This document shows positions 8,125 through 15,747 of a stretch of DNA of 64,000 bases, piece after piece. Location of the stretch: the NCBI GenBank assembly GCA_963774555.1, contig CAVZFL010000001.1, forward strand, positions 310,001-374,000. The letters run 5' to 3'. The position numbers and the translations under genes were made by a program. Every line of letters starts with the position of its first letter. Position 1 is the stretch's first letter. The notes under the pieces were generated by a model. The model saw only the letters and a list, made by a program, of their open reading frames with translations, did no database searches and was not told the origin of the DNA. The stretch is from VRUE01 sp963774555. GTDB taxonomy: Bacteria > Actinomycetota > Thermoleophilia > Solirubrobacterales > 70-9.

Positions 8125-8784
8125 CTACGACGCGCGGCCCGCGAGGCGGGCGGCTTCCTCCGCCCCCAGATACGGCGCGAGGATGAATTCGGCGAAGTCG
8201 GGGAGGAGGTCCTCGAGCTGGGGGGCTTCGCCGGCGGCGACCTTGCGCGAGGCGAGCATGACCAGGGCGCCGATCGTCGACTCCTCGGTGGTGGGGGGCA
8301 GCTCGCGCTCTCCCGGCCGCTCGGCGCGGCCCAGCTCGAGGAAGGGCACGGCCTCGTGGACCGCCTCGTGCAGGCGGGCGGCCACGATCGGGCCGGCGCT
8401 CTGGGACTCGACCAGACAGAGGCGGGCGAGGTCGGGCTCGGCGGCGAGGAAGCTGAGCACGGCGCGGGAGGCGGCGACGGCCTTGGCGGGCCACTCGGCC
8501 TCGGCGGCCGCAGCCTCGGCGGCGAGCTCGCGGATGTGGCCGACGACGACGTCGAAGGCCGCCAGGAAGCACTCCTCCTTGCCCTCGAAGTTGGCGTAGA
8601 AGACGCGGCGGGAGACGCGCGCCTCCTTGGTGATGTGGGTGATCGTCACCGCCTGGTAGCCGTGCTCGGCGACCGCCGTCGCCAGGCCCGCGATCAGCCG
8701 CTCACGCTGGTTGTGGGCGACCTGCTCGCGGCTGAAGCCGTGGCGGCCGGCGGGAAGCGGGCCGAGCGTTTCCTCGTCTGCCAC
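8125..8784 (-). CDS. TetR/AcrR-family transcriptional regulator 1
   Basis: 219 aa with a GTG start at 8784, chosen because the open frame upstream only overlaps the neighbouring TetR gene. The N-terminal arm carries the PAGRHGFSREQVAHNQRERL motif seen in several regulators of this block. The HTH lies at about residues 30-75 (TITHITKEARVSRRVFYANF). The C-terminal helical domain would bind ligand and form the dimer. It follows the 8799-9476 gene by 14 bp on the same strand, so it is probably cotranscribed. No adjacent enzyme or transporter suggests a target. Confidence 0.85.
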   Translation of the reverse strand: MADEETLGPLPAGRHGFSREQVAHNQRERLIAGLATAVAEHGYQAVTITHITKEARVSRRVFYANFEGKEECFLAAFDVVVGHIRELAAEAAAAEAEWPAKAVAASRAVLSFLAAEPDLARLCLVESQSAGPIVAARLHEAVHEAVPFLELGRAERPGERELPPTTEESTIGALVMLASRKVAAGEAPQLEDLLPDFAEFILAPYLGAEEAARLAGRAS

Positions 8785-8798
8785 GGTGAGGGCGCCGC

Positions 8799-9476
8799 TC
8801 AGGCGGAGGTGGCCTCGGTTTGGCCCGCCTCGCGGGCGGCGACCTGCTCGCCGACGTAGGGCCGCAGGAGGAACTCCAGCGCCTCGGGCAGCAGGCCCCG
8901 CAGCTTCTCCTCTTCGCCGGCGATCAGGCGCTGGTTGATCACCCACATGACGCCGCCGGTGAGGGTGCCCTCGAGCGTCTCGGGCAGCTCCGCCGAGCGC
9001 GGGTTGAGCTCGCGGCCCGGGCGCAGCAGCGGCTCGAAGCGCTTCAGCGCCGCCTCGTGGCGGGCGGCGGCCTGCGGCCCGGCGGTCGGCGCCTCGACAA
9101 AGCAGGCGCGGGCGACGTTGGGATGGGCGGCGACGACGTCGAGCAGGGCGCCGAGGCCGGCGCCAACCTTGTCGGGCCAGGGGCCGGCTTCGCCGTCGTA
9201 GGCTTCCTCGACCACGTAGAGGGTGCGCTCGATCGCCGCGTCGAGCAGGGCGAGGTAGGCCTCCTCCTTGTCGGCGAACTGCTTGTAGAAGGTGGCGTAG
9301 CCGACCCGGGCGCGGCGCACGATCTGCTCGATCGTGGCGCTGGCGTAGCCCTCTTCGGCGACGAGATCCGCCGTCGCCTCGAGAATGCGGCGGCGCTGAT
9401 CGGCCGCCGAAGCGGCGCGGCTGACCGGCTCGGGGCCGGGCGGCTGCCGGGAGGCCTTTCCAGGCAATGCACGCAC
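8799..9476 (-). CDS. TetR/AcrR-family transcriptional regulator 2
   Basis: 225 aa. The HTH is at about residues 27-72 (RRRILEATADLVAEEGYAS ... VGYATFYKQFADKEEAY). The start is the GTG at 9476, six nt after a TATCCT -10 (9483-9488), so translation is probably leaderless. It lacks the GRHG arm of regulator 1 and belongs to a different subgroup, ending with an Arg/Pro/Tyr motif (LLRPYVGEQ). It is divergent from regulator 3, with both promoters packed into 53 bp, where cross-regulation is plausible. Confidence 0.85.
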   Translation of the reverse strand: MRALPGKASRQPPGPEPVSRAASAADQRRRILEATADLVAEEGYASATIEQIVRRARVGYATFYKQFADKEEAYLALLDAAIERTLYVVEEAYDGEAGPWPDKVGAGLGALLDVVAAHPNVARACFVEAPTAGPQAAARHEAALKRFEPLLRPGRELNPRSAELPETLEGTLTGGVMWVINQRLIAGEEEKLRGLLPEALEFLLRPYVGEQVAAREAGQTEATSA

Positions 9477-9529
9477 GGGGTCAGGATAGCGCGCGTTCCC
9501 ATTGGTACGAAGCTAGTATATGAAGTGTC
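9477..9529. promoter_or_regulatory. Divergent promoter region of two TetR genes
   Basis: Only 53 bp separate the starts at 9476 (minus) and 9530 (plus). The minus promoter has TATCCT at 9483-9488. The plus side has a TATATG box at 9517-9522, 7 nt before the ATG. Neither gene has a recognisable ribosome-binding site, so both may be leaderless. One regulator bound here would control both genes. Confidence 0.5.
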
Positions 9530-10231
9530 ATGAGTTCCCAAAGATGGGCTAAGGTACCCCGAGTGGATGCCCCGCCCACACTGCGCGCGGTCAGGTCCTG
9601 GGACGAGGCGGTTCCGGAGCGCGCAACGGACGAGGGGGTGCTGGAAGCGATGCTGCTCAGCGTCGGCGCGCGCGGCTACGAGAAGGCCAGCGTGCAGGAG
9701 GTGCTGGAGCGCGCGGGCGTCTCCAGGGAGCGCTTTCAGCGCCGCTTCGGCGGCAAGGAGGCCTGCTTCGCCCAGGCGTATGAGATGGCAGCCGACCGAC
9801 TCTGCGCGGAAGTGCTCGAGGCGGGTCGCGGCGCCGCGAGCTGGCGGGAGGGCTTCCGCGCCGCTCTCTCGCACCTGCTGCGCACGGCGGCCGAGCAGCC
9901 GCTGCTGGTCAAGGCGCTGCTGATCGAGGTCCGCGCCGCCCGCGGCCAGGCCTGGGCCAAGCACCAGCAGACGATCGAGCGCTTCGCCCGCGCCGTCGAC
10001 TCCGCCCGCGCCGAGGCCGGCGCCCGCATCACCACCACCCCGCTCACCGCCCAGTTCGTCGTCGGCGCGATCGAGGAAGCGATCGCCACCGAGATCGGCG
10101 CCGGCCCCGCCGCCACGGCCGAGCGCCTCCTCCCCGACCTCTGCCACCTCGCCGTGCTCAACTACTTCGGCGAGGACGAAGCCTGGCTCGAGCTCGGCTC
10201 GGCCGGGCTGAGTCCGGTCGACGTCAAGTAG
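9530..10231 (+). CDS. TetR/AcrR-family transcriptional regulator 3
   Basis: 233 aa with the ATG at 9530. The HTH lies at about residues 38-85 (LLSVGARGYEKASVQEVLERAGVSRERFQRRFGGKEACF). Sequence and length resemble regulator 7 (12474-13169), including a shared LIEVRAA/LIEVHAA stretch, so the two are probably paralogues. It converges on regulator 4, with a palindromic repeat between the two genes. Confidence 0.85.
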   Translation: MSSQRWAKVPRVDAPPTLRAVRSWDEAVPERATDEGVLEAMLLSVGARGYEKASVQEVLERAGVSRERFQRRFGGKEACFAQAYEMAADRLCAEVLEAGRGAASWREGFRAALSHLLRTAAEQPLLVKALLIEVRAARGQAWAKHQQTIERFARAVDSARAEAGARITTTPLTAQFVVGAIEEAIATEIGAGPAATAERLLPDLCHLAVLNYFGEDEAWLELGSAGLSPVDVK

Positions 10232-10232
10232 C

Positions 10233-10273
10233 TGCAACGTTCTATCCACCCAAGAGGGGGACAAGACGTTGCA
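10233..10273. repeat. Dispersed palindromic repeat, copy A (convergent gene end)
   Basis: The repeat runs from TGCAACGTT through AGAGGGGGACAAGACGTTGCA, a 41-bp imperfect palindrome with a central C-rich/G-rich stem. Related copies lie at 21399-21504 (two) and 56958-56998. Here it sits 2 bp after the stop of regulator 3 and 10 bp from the stop of regulator 4, the position of a shared terminator. Confidence 0.7.
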
Positions 10274-10282
10274 GGCGATCGG

Positions 10283-11008
10283 TCAGCTTTTCTCGGCGGC
10301 GATCTTGGAGGCTTCCTCGCTGCCCAGGTAGGGCGTGAGGATGAACTCGACCAGGTCGGGGAGGAGCTCTTCGAGCTCCTCGGCCTTGCCGGCGATGATG
10401 CGGCGGGAGATCAGCGAGACCATGCCGCCGACCAGAGCCTCCTCGGTGGTCGGCGAGAGGCGGGCGAGGACCTCGGGGGGGCGGCCCTCGCGGCCGCTCT
10501 GGAAGTAGGGGACGAAGCTCTGGATCGCGGCGTCGTAGCGCTCGACCACGACCGGGCCGGCGACCAGCGCCTCGACCATGCAGAGGCGCGCCAGGTGGGG
10601 CTCGGCGGCGAGGAACTCGAGCATCGCTGCGATCCCGGCACGGACCGCGTGCGGCCAGTCCTCGCTCGACTCGAAGCCGGCCGAGACCCGTTCCTGCAGC
10701 TGCTCCATCACCGTGTCGTAGGCGGCCACGAAGCACTCGTCCTTGCTCGAGAAGTGCTCGTAGAAGGTGCGGCGGGAGACGGCGGCGTGGCGGGTGATGT
10801 GGGCGATCGTCGTGCCGGAGTAGCCGTTTTCGGCGATCGCCTCGGCCAGGCCGGCGATCAGGCGCTCGCGCTGGTTGTGGACGACGAACTCGCGCGGCAG
10901 GCCGTGACGGCCGGGTGGGAGGCGCGCAAGCTCGGGCGGATAGTCCTCCGCGGGCACCTTGGGCTCGCCCGATTTGCGGGGAGGATTTCTTGGCCACGTC
11001 CCGACCAT
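10283..11008 (-). CDS. TetR/AcrR-family transcriptional regulator 4
   Basis: 241 aa from the ATG at 11008; the longer open frame is antisense to the neighbouring regulator. The arm PPGRHGLPREFVVHNQRERL and the HTH (about residues 54-100, TTIAHITRHAAVSRRTFYEHFSSKDECF) closely match regulators 1 and 6, suggesting recent common ancestry. The C-terminal end EFILTPYLGSEEA also matches that subgroup. It starts 8 bp after the stop of regulator 5, so the two are probably cotranscribed. The ligand is unknown. Confidence 0.85.
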   Translation of the reverse strand: MVGTWPRNPPRKSGEPKVPAEDYPPELARLPPGRHGLPREFVVHNQRERLIAGLAEAIAENGYSGTTIAHITRHAAVSRRTFYEHFSSKDECFVAAYDTVMEQLQERVSAGFESSEDWPHAVRAGIAAMLEFLAAEPHLARLCMVEALVAGPVVVERYDAAIQSFVPYFQSGREGRPPEVLARLSPTTEEALVGGMVSLISRRIIAGKAEELEELLPDLVEFILTPYLGSEEASKIAAEKS

Positions 11009-11016
11009 ATCGCGCT

Positions 11017-11643
11017 TCAGGGTCGAAGCTGCGCGACTAGCTCGGCTAGGCCCGCGTCGATACCCAGATAGGGCATCACTGCGGCCGACATCAGCTGCGG
11101 AACCAGGGCCGGCAACTCGTCCGCCTGGCCACGCACGACCTTGGCGTAGACCTGCCCGTAGGCGGAGCCGGCGAGGGCCTCGGCGGTGGTGTGGGGGACC
11201 GAGTCGGGATCGTCCATCTCGTTGCGGCCGGCGTCGATCAGGGAGGCGATCACGCGCATCGTCATGTCGCGACGGGCGCGGGCGGCGTCGCCGGCGGCCA
11301 GCACCTCGACCGCGAAGTGGGCGCGGCTGGGGTCGTTGCAGAGCCGCTCGACGATCTCGCAGGCGACCGCGCGCAGGCGGTCGGGCCAGGCGTCGCGGCT
11401 GTTGAAGGCGCTCAGCATCTCCCGCATGCACTCCTCGTTCAGCTCCTGCCAGGCGCTGAGGAAGCAGTCGTACTTGCCGCGGAAGTGGCGGTCGAAGGCG
11501 GGACGGTCGAGGCCGGCCCGCTCGATGATCAGCTCGATCGTGGTCTCGGCGTAGCCGCGCTCGGCGGCGATCTCGATCAGGGCCTCGACGATGCGCTCGC
11601 GCTCGGGACTGACGGCGCGCTCGCGGGTCTCCAAGTCAAGCAC
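11017..11643 (-). CDS. TetR/AcrR-family transcriptional regulator 5
   Basis: 208 aa, GTG start at 11643. The HTH is at about residues 16-62 (RIVEALIEIAAERGYAETTIELIIERAGLDRPAFDRHFRGKYDCF). It is the most divergent member of the block: the core has Asp-Arg-Pro where most members have Ser-Arg-Arg, and the signalling domain is shorter. It lies 33 bp after regulator 6 and 8 bp before regulator 4, in a three-gene minus-strand run. Confidence 0.82.
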   Translation of the reverse strand: MLDLETRERAVSPERERIVEALIEIAAERGYAETTIELIIERAGLDRPAFDRHFRGKYDCFLSAWQELNEECMREMLSAFNSRDAWPDRLRAVACEIVERLCNDPSRAHFAVEVLAAGDAARARRDMTMRVIASLIDAGRNEMDDPDSVPHTTAEALAGSAYGQVYAKVVRGQADELPALVPQLMSAAVMPYLGIDAGLAELVAQLRP

Positions 11644-11676
11644 TAGCTCATGAGACCCCCAGTCCCTGCCGCTGGC

Positions 11677-12357
11677 TCACCCGGCTGCGGGTGTGGACGA
11701 CTGCTCCCCGGCGATCCGCTTGGCGGCCTCGGCCCCCAGGTAAGGCGTGAGCGAGAACTCGACCAGCTCCGGCAGCAGCTCCTCGATCTGCTCGGCCTGC
11801 CCCATGATGATGCGCTGGTAGAGGATCCAGAAGATCCCGCCGACGATCGTCTCCTCCAGCGTCGTCGGCAGCTCCTCGCCCTTGGCCGAGACCTTGCGGC
11901 CCATGCGGAAGAGCGGCACGAAGGCCTGGATCGAGCGCTCGTAGCGGTCGACCGCGGCCGGCCCGGCGGAGAGCGCCTCGACGATGCAGGTGCGGGCCAG
12001 AGCCGGCTCGGAGGCGACGTAGTGGAGGAAGGCGCCGAGGCCGGCGTCGACCCGGGCGGGCCAGGTGTCGACCTTGCTGGCGGCGTCGACGACGCGCCGC
12101 AGCGCCTCCTTGACCGCGAACTCCGAGGCGGCGAGGAAGCAGTCCTCCTTGGAGGAGAAGTTCTCGTAGAAGGTGTTGCGGGCGATGCCGGCGCGGCGCA
12201 CGATGTCGGCGACGGTGACGGCACGGTAGCCCTTGTCGACGGTCTCCTCGGCGAGGGCGGCGATTATGCGGGCCCGCTGGTGCTGGGCGATGAACTCCCG
12301 CGGCAGTGGATGCCTTCCCGGCGGCATTCTGGTCGCTTGCGGAGCTCGGTCAGCCAC
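11677..12357 (-). CDS. TetR/AcrR-family transcriptional regulator 6
   Basis: 226 aa. The GTG at 12357 is chosen over an upstream ATG because a strong promoter (TTGGAA-17-TACGCT) ends 7 nt before it, predicting a leaderless transcript. N-terminal PPGRHPLPREFIAQHQRARI and HTH (VTVADIVRRAGIARNTFYENFSSKEDCF) place it with regulators 1 and 4. The C-terminal half has the VGGIFWILYQRIIMGQAEQIEELLPELVEF pattern in pieces shared across the block. It is divergent from regulator 7. Confidence 0.85.
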   Translation of the reverse strand: MADRAPQATRMPPGRHPLPREFIAQHQRARIIAALAEETVDKGYRAVTVADIVRRAGIARNTFYENFSSKEDCFLAASEFAVKEALRRVVDAASKVDTWPARVDAGLGAFLHYVASEPALARTCIVEALSAGPAAVDRYERSIQAFVPLFRMGRKVSAKGEELPTTLEETIVGGIFWILYQRIIMGQAEQIEELLPELVEFSLTPYLGAEAAKRIAGEQSSTPAAG

Positions 12358-12364
12358 GAACGCC

Positions 12365-12393
12365 AGCGTACCCCTATGAGCACCCATTTCCAA
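12365..12393 (-). promoter_or_regulatory. Leaderless-type promoter of TetR regulator 6
   Basis: On the minus strand TTGGAA (12393-12388) is followed after 17 nt by TACGCT (12370-12365) and, after 7 nt, by the GTG start at 12357. This is a near-consensus housekeeping promoter with the transcription start expected at or next to the start codon. Confidence 0.7.
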
Positions 12394-12473
12394 GCTGGAC
12401 GTATTGGCCGGATACCGATACTGTACCGAGGTCTAGACAACCCGTTCCCTTGATCCAGCGGAGGAAAGGTCAA

Positions 12474-13169
12474 ATGGGAAAGCAAGCCGCAACCAAAGTC
12501 CTGGCAGGGGCTGAGGGGACCGGCGCTGCGGGGAAGGTCTTCCCCGACGCTCCCACACTCAGACTGGTGAGTTCTCCCAAGCGTCAGAGGATCCTTGAAG
12601 GCATGCTCGAGGCGGTCGGAACGAGCGGGTACGACGGCGCCTCCGTGCGTGAGGTGCTCGTCCGCACGGGTCTGTACCGGCAGGCGTTCTACGACAACTT
12701 CGCCGACAAGGAGGCCTGTTACCTGGAGGCCTTCGGCTTCGGCGTGGGCCGGCTCGAAGCCATCGTGGGCGCTGCCGCAAGCTCCGAGGAGAGTTGGCAG
12801 GGCCGGCTGCGGGCGGGCCTCGGCGCCCTGCTCGGGGCGCTCGACGCGGACCCGGTCCTGGGCCGCGCCTTGATCGTCGAGGTCCACGCAGCCGGCCCCG
12901 CGGCGCTGAAAAGTCGCTCCGCGACGATGAAACGAGTCGCCGATTTCATCGATTCGGCGCGCCAGGCGGCAGAGGGCACCGAAGCGCCGCCGCCGATCGC
13001 CGCCGAGGGCATCGTCGCTGGCATGCACGCGGTCGTCCACGCCAAGCTCGCGGCCGGCGAGGAGGGCGGCTTCCGCGAGCTGCTGCCCGATTTCATGTAC
13101 TTCGCGGTACTGCCCTACTTCGGTCCCGAGGTCGCCGGGGCGGAGATGAAGAAAGCCGCGACGGCCTGA
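12474..13169 (+). CDS. TetR/AcrR-family transcriptional regulator 7
   Basis: 231 aa. The ATG at 12474 has a good ribosome-binding site (GGAGGAAAGG) 3-4 nt upstream, unusual in this block where most starts look leaderless. The open frame extends upstream to 12306, but that part is antisense to regulator 6. HTH at about residues 44-88 (GASVREVLVRTGLYRQAFYDNFADKEACY). It is a probable paralogue of regulator 3. A plus-strand -10 candidate TACTGT lies at 12419-12424, giving a leader of about 40 nt. Confidence 0.85.
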   Translation: MGKQAATKVLAGAEGTGAAGKVFPDAPTLRLVSSPKRQRILEGMLEAVGTSGYDGASVREVLVRTGLYRQAFYDNFADKEACYLEAFGFGVGRLEAIVGAAASSEESWQGRLRAGLGALLGALDADPVLGRALIVEVHAAGPAALKSRSATMKRVADFIDSARQAAEGTEAPPPIAAEGIVAGMHAVVHAKLAAGEEGGFRELLPDFMYFAVLPYFGPEVAGAEMKKAATA

Positions 13170-13188
13170 GCCCGGCGCCGCGAATGCG

Positions 13189-13218
13189 TTGGACAGTCTG
13201 AGAACACTGCCCTACTCT
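13189..13218 (+). promoter_or_regulatory. Leaderless-type promoter of TetR regulator 8
   Basis: TTGGAC (13189-13194), an 18-nt spacer and TACTCT (13213-13218), then GAGTTC and the ATG at 13225. The six-nt distance from -10 to start codon predicts a leaderless mRNA and rules out the upstream in-frame ATG at 13189, which would lie inside the promoter. Confidence 0.7.
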
Positions 13219-13224
13219 GAGTTC

Positions 13225-13899
13225 ATGGATTCGACCTCGAATCCGCCGGAGACCAAAGGCGGTGCGCAAGCCCTGCCGCGTGCGTACTTCGTGCGCTCGC
13301 AGCGCGAGCGCCTGCTCGAGGCGATGCTGCGGGTGGCGGCGGCAAAGGGCTACGAGGCGACCACGGTCGCCGACGTGATCGAGATCGCCGGGGTCTCCGA
13401 GGAGGCCTTCGACGAGATGTTCGGCGACAAGGCCGCCTGCTTCCTCGAGGCCTACGACGCCGTCTTCGACGTCCTCGTCGCCCACGTCAGCAGCGCCTTC
13501 GAGGCGGCCTCCGGAGAACCCTGGCCGGAGCGGATCGCCGCCGCCCTGCGCGCCCTGGTCGAGCTGCTCGCGGCCGAGTCGGGGATCGCCCGCCTCTCGA
13601 TGGTCGAGGTGACCGCCACCGGCGAGGACGCGCGAGCCCGCTACCGCGCCGCCCTGGCCCGCTTCACCCCCTTCTTCGAGGAAGGGCGCGAGTACTCGAG
13701 CCAGGGCGAGGAGCTGCCGGCGGAGACGGCCCGCTTCGCGATCGGCGGCGCCACCTCGATGATCTTCGACGAGATTCGCGCCGGCCGCGGCCCCGAGCTG
13801 AAGCGGATTTTGCCCGACCTGGTCTTCGCCGTGCTGATGCCTTACCTGGGGCCGGAGGAGGCCGAAGACGAGATGCGGCGGGTTACGCGGGAGGGCTAA
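13225..13899 (+). CDS. TetR/AcrR-family transcriptional regulator 8
   Basis: 224 aa, starting at the ATG at 13225 as fixed by the promoter. N-terminal LPRAYFVRSQRERLLEAML is a variant of the GRHG..REFV arm. HTH at about residues 32-78 (TTVADVIEIAGVSEEAFDEMFGDKAACF), with an unusually acidic recognition region (SEEAFDE). The 3' end overlaps the convergent enoyl-CoA hydratase stop by 4 bp. It closes the run of eight regulators. Confidence 0.85.
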   Translation: MDSTSNPPETKGGAQALPRAYFVRSQRERLLEAMLRVAAAKGYEATTVADVIEIAGVSEEAFDEMFGDKAACFLEAYDAVFDVLVAHVSSAFEAASGEPWPERIAAALRALVELLAAESGIARLSMVEVTATGEDARARYRAALARFTPFFEEGREYSSQGEELPAETARFAIGGATSMIFDEIRAGRGPELKRILPDLVFAVLMPYLGPEEAEDEMRRVTREG

Positions 13900-14648
13900 A
13901 CGCCCTCGCCGTGTCTGCCTTCGCCGGATGCGAAACGGGCGGCACCTTCGGCGGCAATGCGCAGGGTCTCTCGACCCAGCTTGTGCTCCAAGGCGATACC
14001 GTCGCTTAGTGGCAGGCCGAAGCCTTCTATTGCGGCTTGGCGGTCGGCGAGCATCGTCTCCTGGGGGAAGGAGGCGATTCGCTCGGCCAGCTCCAGGGCT
14101 CGCTCGAGGTGCTCGCCGGGCTCGACGATCTCGTTGACGAGGCCGATGCGGTGGGCCTCCTCGGCCTCGACCGGGCGGCCGGTGAGGATCAGCTCCAGGG
14201 CCCGGCCCATGCCGATGATTCGCGGCAGGCGCTGGGTGCCGCCGTCGACCAGGGGCACCCCCCAGCGACGCTCGAAGAGGCCGAAGGTGGACTGCGGGGT
14301 GGCGATGCGCAGGTCGCACCAGAGGGCGAGCTCGACCCCACCGGCGAGGCACCAGCCGTCGACCGCGGCGATCGCCGGCTTGGCGGGGGTGAGCCTGGTC
14401 GGACCCATCGGCCCGTGCGGGTGGTCGACGTCGAGGTCCATCGCCTTGAGATCGGCACCGGCGCAGAAGGAGACGCCGCCGGCCCCGGTCAGGATCAGGA
14501 CGCGGGCGCCCTCGTCGGCTTCGAAGTCCTCCAGACCGCGACGGAAGGCCGCGGCCGCCGCAGCGTCGACCGCGTTGCGGCGGTCGGGCCGGTCGATCGT
14601 CAGCACGGCCGCCGCGCCGACCCGTTCGTAACGCATGCCGTCGCTCAT
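13896..14648 (-). CDS. Enoyl-CoA hydratase/isomerase family protein
   Basis: 250 aa, crotonase fold, expected to hydrate 2-enoyl-CoA thioesters in fatty-acid or aromatic degradation. Evidence: GVSFCAGADLKAMDL forms the first oxyanion-hole loop, and DGWCLAGGVELALWCDLRIA the second with its catalytic-loop pattern (CLAGGVELAL). The usual position for the second catalytic Glu has FGLFERRWGVPLVDGG, consistent with family members. The start is placed at the ATG at 14648 (MSDGMRYERV) rather than 14666. The IS inserted about 50 bp upstream and may have displaced its promoter. Substrate specificity cannot be assigned. Confidence 0.85.
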   Translation of the reverse strand: MSDGMRYERVGAAAVLTIDRPDRRNAVDAAAAAAFRRGLEDFEADEGARVLILTGAGGVSFCAGADLKAMDLDVDHPHGPMGPTRLTPAKPAIAAVDGWCLAGGVELALWCDLRIATPQSTFGLFERRWGVPLVDGGTQRLPRIIGMGRALELILTGRPVEAEEAHRIGLVNEIVEPGEHLERALELAERIASFPQETMLADRQAAIEGFGLPLSDGIALEHKLGRETLRIAAEGAARFASGEGRHGEGV

Positions 14649-14689
14649 CGCGGCGCATCCTTGCATAGACGCGCGGGTTTGCGGACATA

Positions 14690-14698
14690 TGCAGGCAT
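14690..14698. repeat. Left target-site duplication of the IS1595-like element
   Basis: TGCAGGCAT here is repeated exactly at 15697-15705, immediately flanking the inverted ends. IS1595 elements usually make 8-bp duplications; the ninth base may be chance. Confidence 0.8.
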
Positions 14699-15696
14699 CA
14701 TGACTATCCGGCTCCGTCAGGTGACGTGCCTACAGTCGTCCCATGGGCCGGCCAGACTTCCCGCGCAGCATCGTGGACTTCCAGGAACGATTCCCTGACG
14801 ACGCCGCCTGCCTGGACTACCTGGCCGACTCCCGCTGGCCCGATGGCTTCCGCTGTCCCGCCTGCGGAGGCCGTCGGTCCTGGGTGCTCGAGCGCCGCCA
14901 CCTCTGGGAGTGCGCGGACTGTCATCAGCAGACGTCGATCACCGCGGGCACCGTCATGCATGGCACCCGTACCTCGTTGCGGCTCTGGTTCTGGGCCGCC
15001 TACTTGGTCGCGACCCACACACCGGGGATTTCCGCAGTGCAGCTCCAGCGCCAGCTCGGCATCTCGCGCTATGAGACCGCCTGGCTGATCCTGCAGAAGC
15101 TGCGCCGGGCGATGGTCGCTCCCGAGCGCGAGCCTCTCAGCGGCGAGGTCGAGGTCGACGAGACCCTCGTCGGAGGACACCATGAGGGCCGCCGTGGTGG
15201 GCGCCAGCGCGAGGGCAAGGCCCTGGTCGGCGTCATCGTCGAGATCCGTGGCCAGGGCTCGGGCAGGCTGCGCCTCGCGGCTCTGCCCGACGCCAGCCGC
15301 GACACCCTCACCAAGTTGGTTGAGGAGTTCGTCGTCCCCGGGGCGATCGTCCACACCGACGGCTGGCCTGGATACGGCAGGCTCGCCGACGCCGGCTATC
15401 GGCACAAACCTCGCCCGCAACGGCGCGATCTCCCCGACGCTCAGAAGCTCCTGCCCCGAGCCCACCGCGCCGCCTCCAACCTGAAGACCTGGCTGCAGGG
15501 CACTCACCGCGGCGTCTCGCCCGAGCACCTTCAGGCCTACCTCGACGAGTTCGTCTTCCGCCACAACCGCCGCCGCACCCCGATGGCCGCCTTTCAGACC
15601 TTGCTCGGACTGGGAGCCCTGCACGAACCGAGCACCTACCGGGAGATCGTCACCCACGACGACCGGGCAGCAGCCTGAGCGAACCGGATAGTCATG
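14699..15696 (+). mobile_element. Intact IS1595-family-like insertion sequence (998 bp)
   Basis: Bounded by 23-bp imperfect inverted repeats (left 14699-14721 and right 15674-15696, both reading CATGACTATCCGG inward, 3 mismatches) and flanked by a direct duplication of TGCAGGCAT. A single complete transposase gene fills the element, and its stop codon lies inside the right repeat. Matching duplications and an undamaged gene indicate a recent insertion. The right end sits 15 bp upstream of the -35 box of the 15748 gene, so that promoter survives. Confidence 0.88.
14743..15678 (+). CDS. IS1595-family transposase (ISXO2-like DDE domain)
   Basis: 311 aa. An N-terminal zinc ribbon (C38, C41, C57, C60) is followed by a helical DNA-binding region (SAVQLQRQLGISRYETAW) and the ISXO2-like catalytic domain with D139 (VEVDETLVGG), D207 (HTDGWPGY) and E269/N275 (LDEFVFRHNRR), as expected for IS1595. 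The ATG at 14743 is 6 nt after TACAGT (14731-14736), so expression from within the element is possible and leaderless. All catalytic residues are present, so the element is probably active. Confidence 0.9.
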   Translation: MGRPDFPRSIVDFQERFPDDAACLDYLADSRWPDGFRCPACGGRRSWVLERRHLWECADCHQQTSITAGTVMHGTRTSLRLWFWAAYLVATHTPGISAVQLQRQLGISRYETAWLILQKLRRAMVAPEREPLSGEVEVDETLVGGHHEGRRGGRQREGKALVGVIVEIRGQGSGRLRLAALPDASRDTLTKLVEEFVVPGAIVHTDGWPGYGRLADAGYRHKPRPQRRDLPDAQKLLPRAHRAASNLKTWLQGTHRGVSPEHLQAYLDEFVFRHNRRRTPMAAFQTLLGLGALHEPSTYREIVTHDDRAAA

Positions 15697-15705
15697 TGCA
15701 GGCAT
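15697..15705. repeat. Right target-site duplication of the IS1595-like element
   Basis: TGCAGGCAT, identical to 14690-14698. Removing the element plus one copy would join the enoyl-CoA hydratase upstream region directly to the promoter of the patatin/VPS62-like gene. Confidence 0.8.
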
Positions 15706-15710
15706 AACGA

Positions 15711-15739
15711 TTGACTAAACCCGCAGTCCAGTTTATTTT
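15711..15739 (+). promoter_or_regulatory. Strong consensus promoter of the patatin/VPS62-like gene
   Basis: TTGACT (15711-15716), a 17-nt spacer and TATTTT (15734-15739), then 8 nt to the GTG at 15748. This is the clearest sigma-70-type promoter in the window and predicts a leaderless or nearly leaderless mRNA. Confidence 0.8.
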
Positions 15740-15747
15740 CGCGCAGC

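Noticed and set aside
13093..14688. A 531-codon minus-strand open frame
   Set aside because: It runs antisense to TetR regulator 8 and out of frame across the enoyl-CoA hydratase, whose correct frame carries all crotonase motifs.
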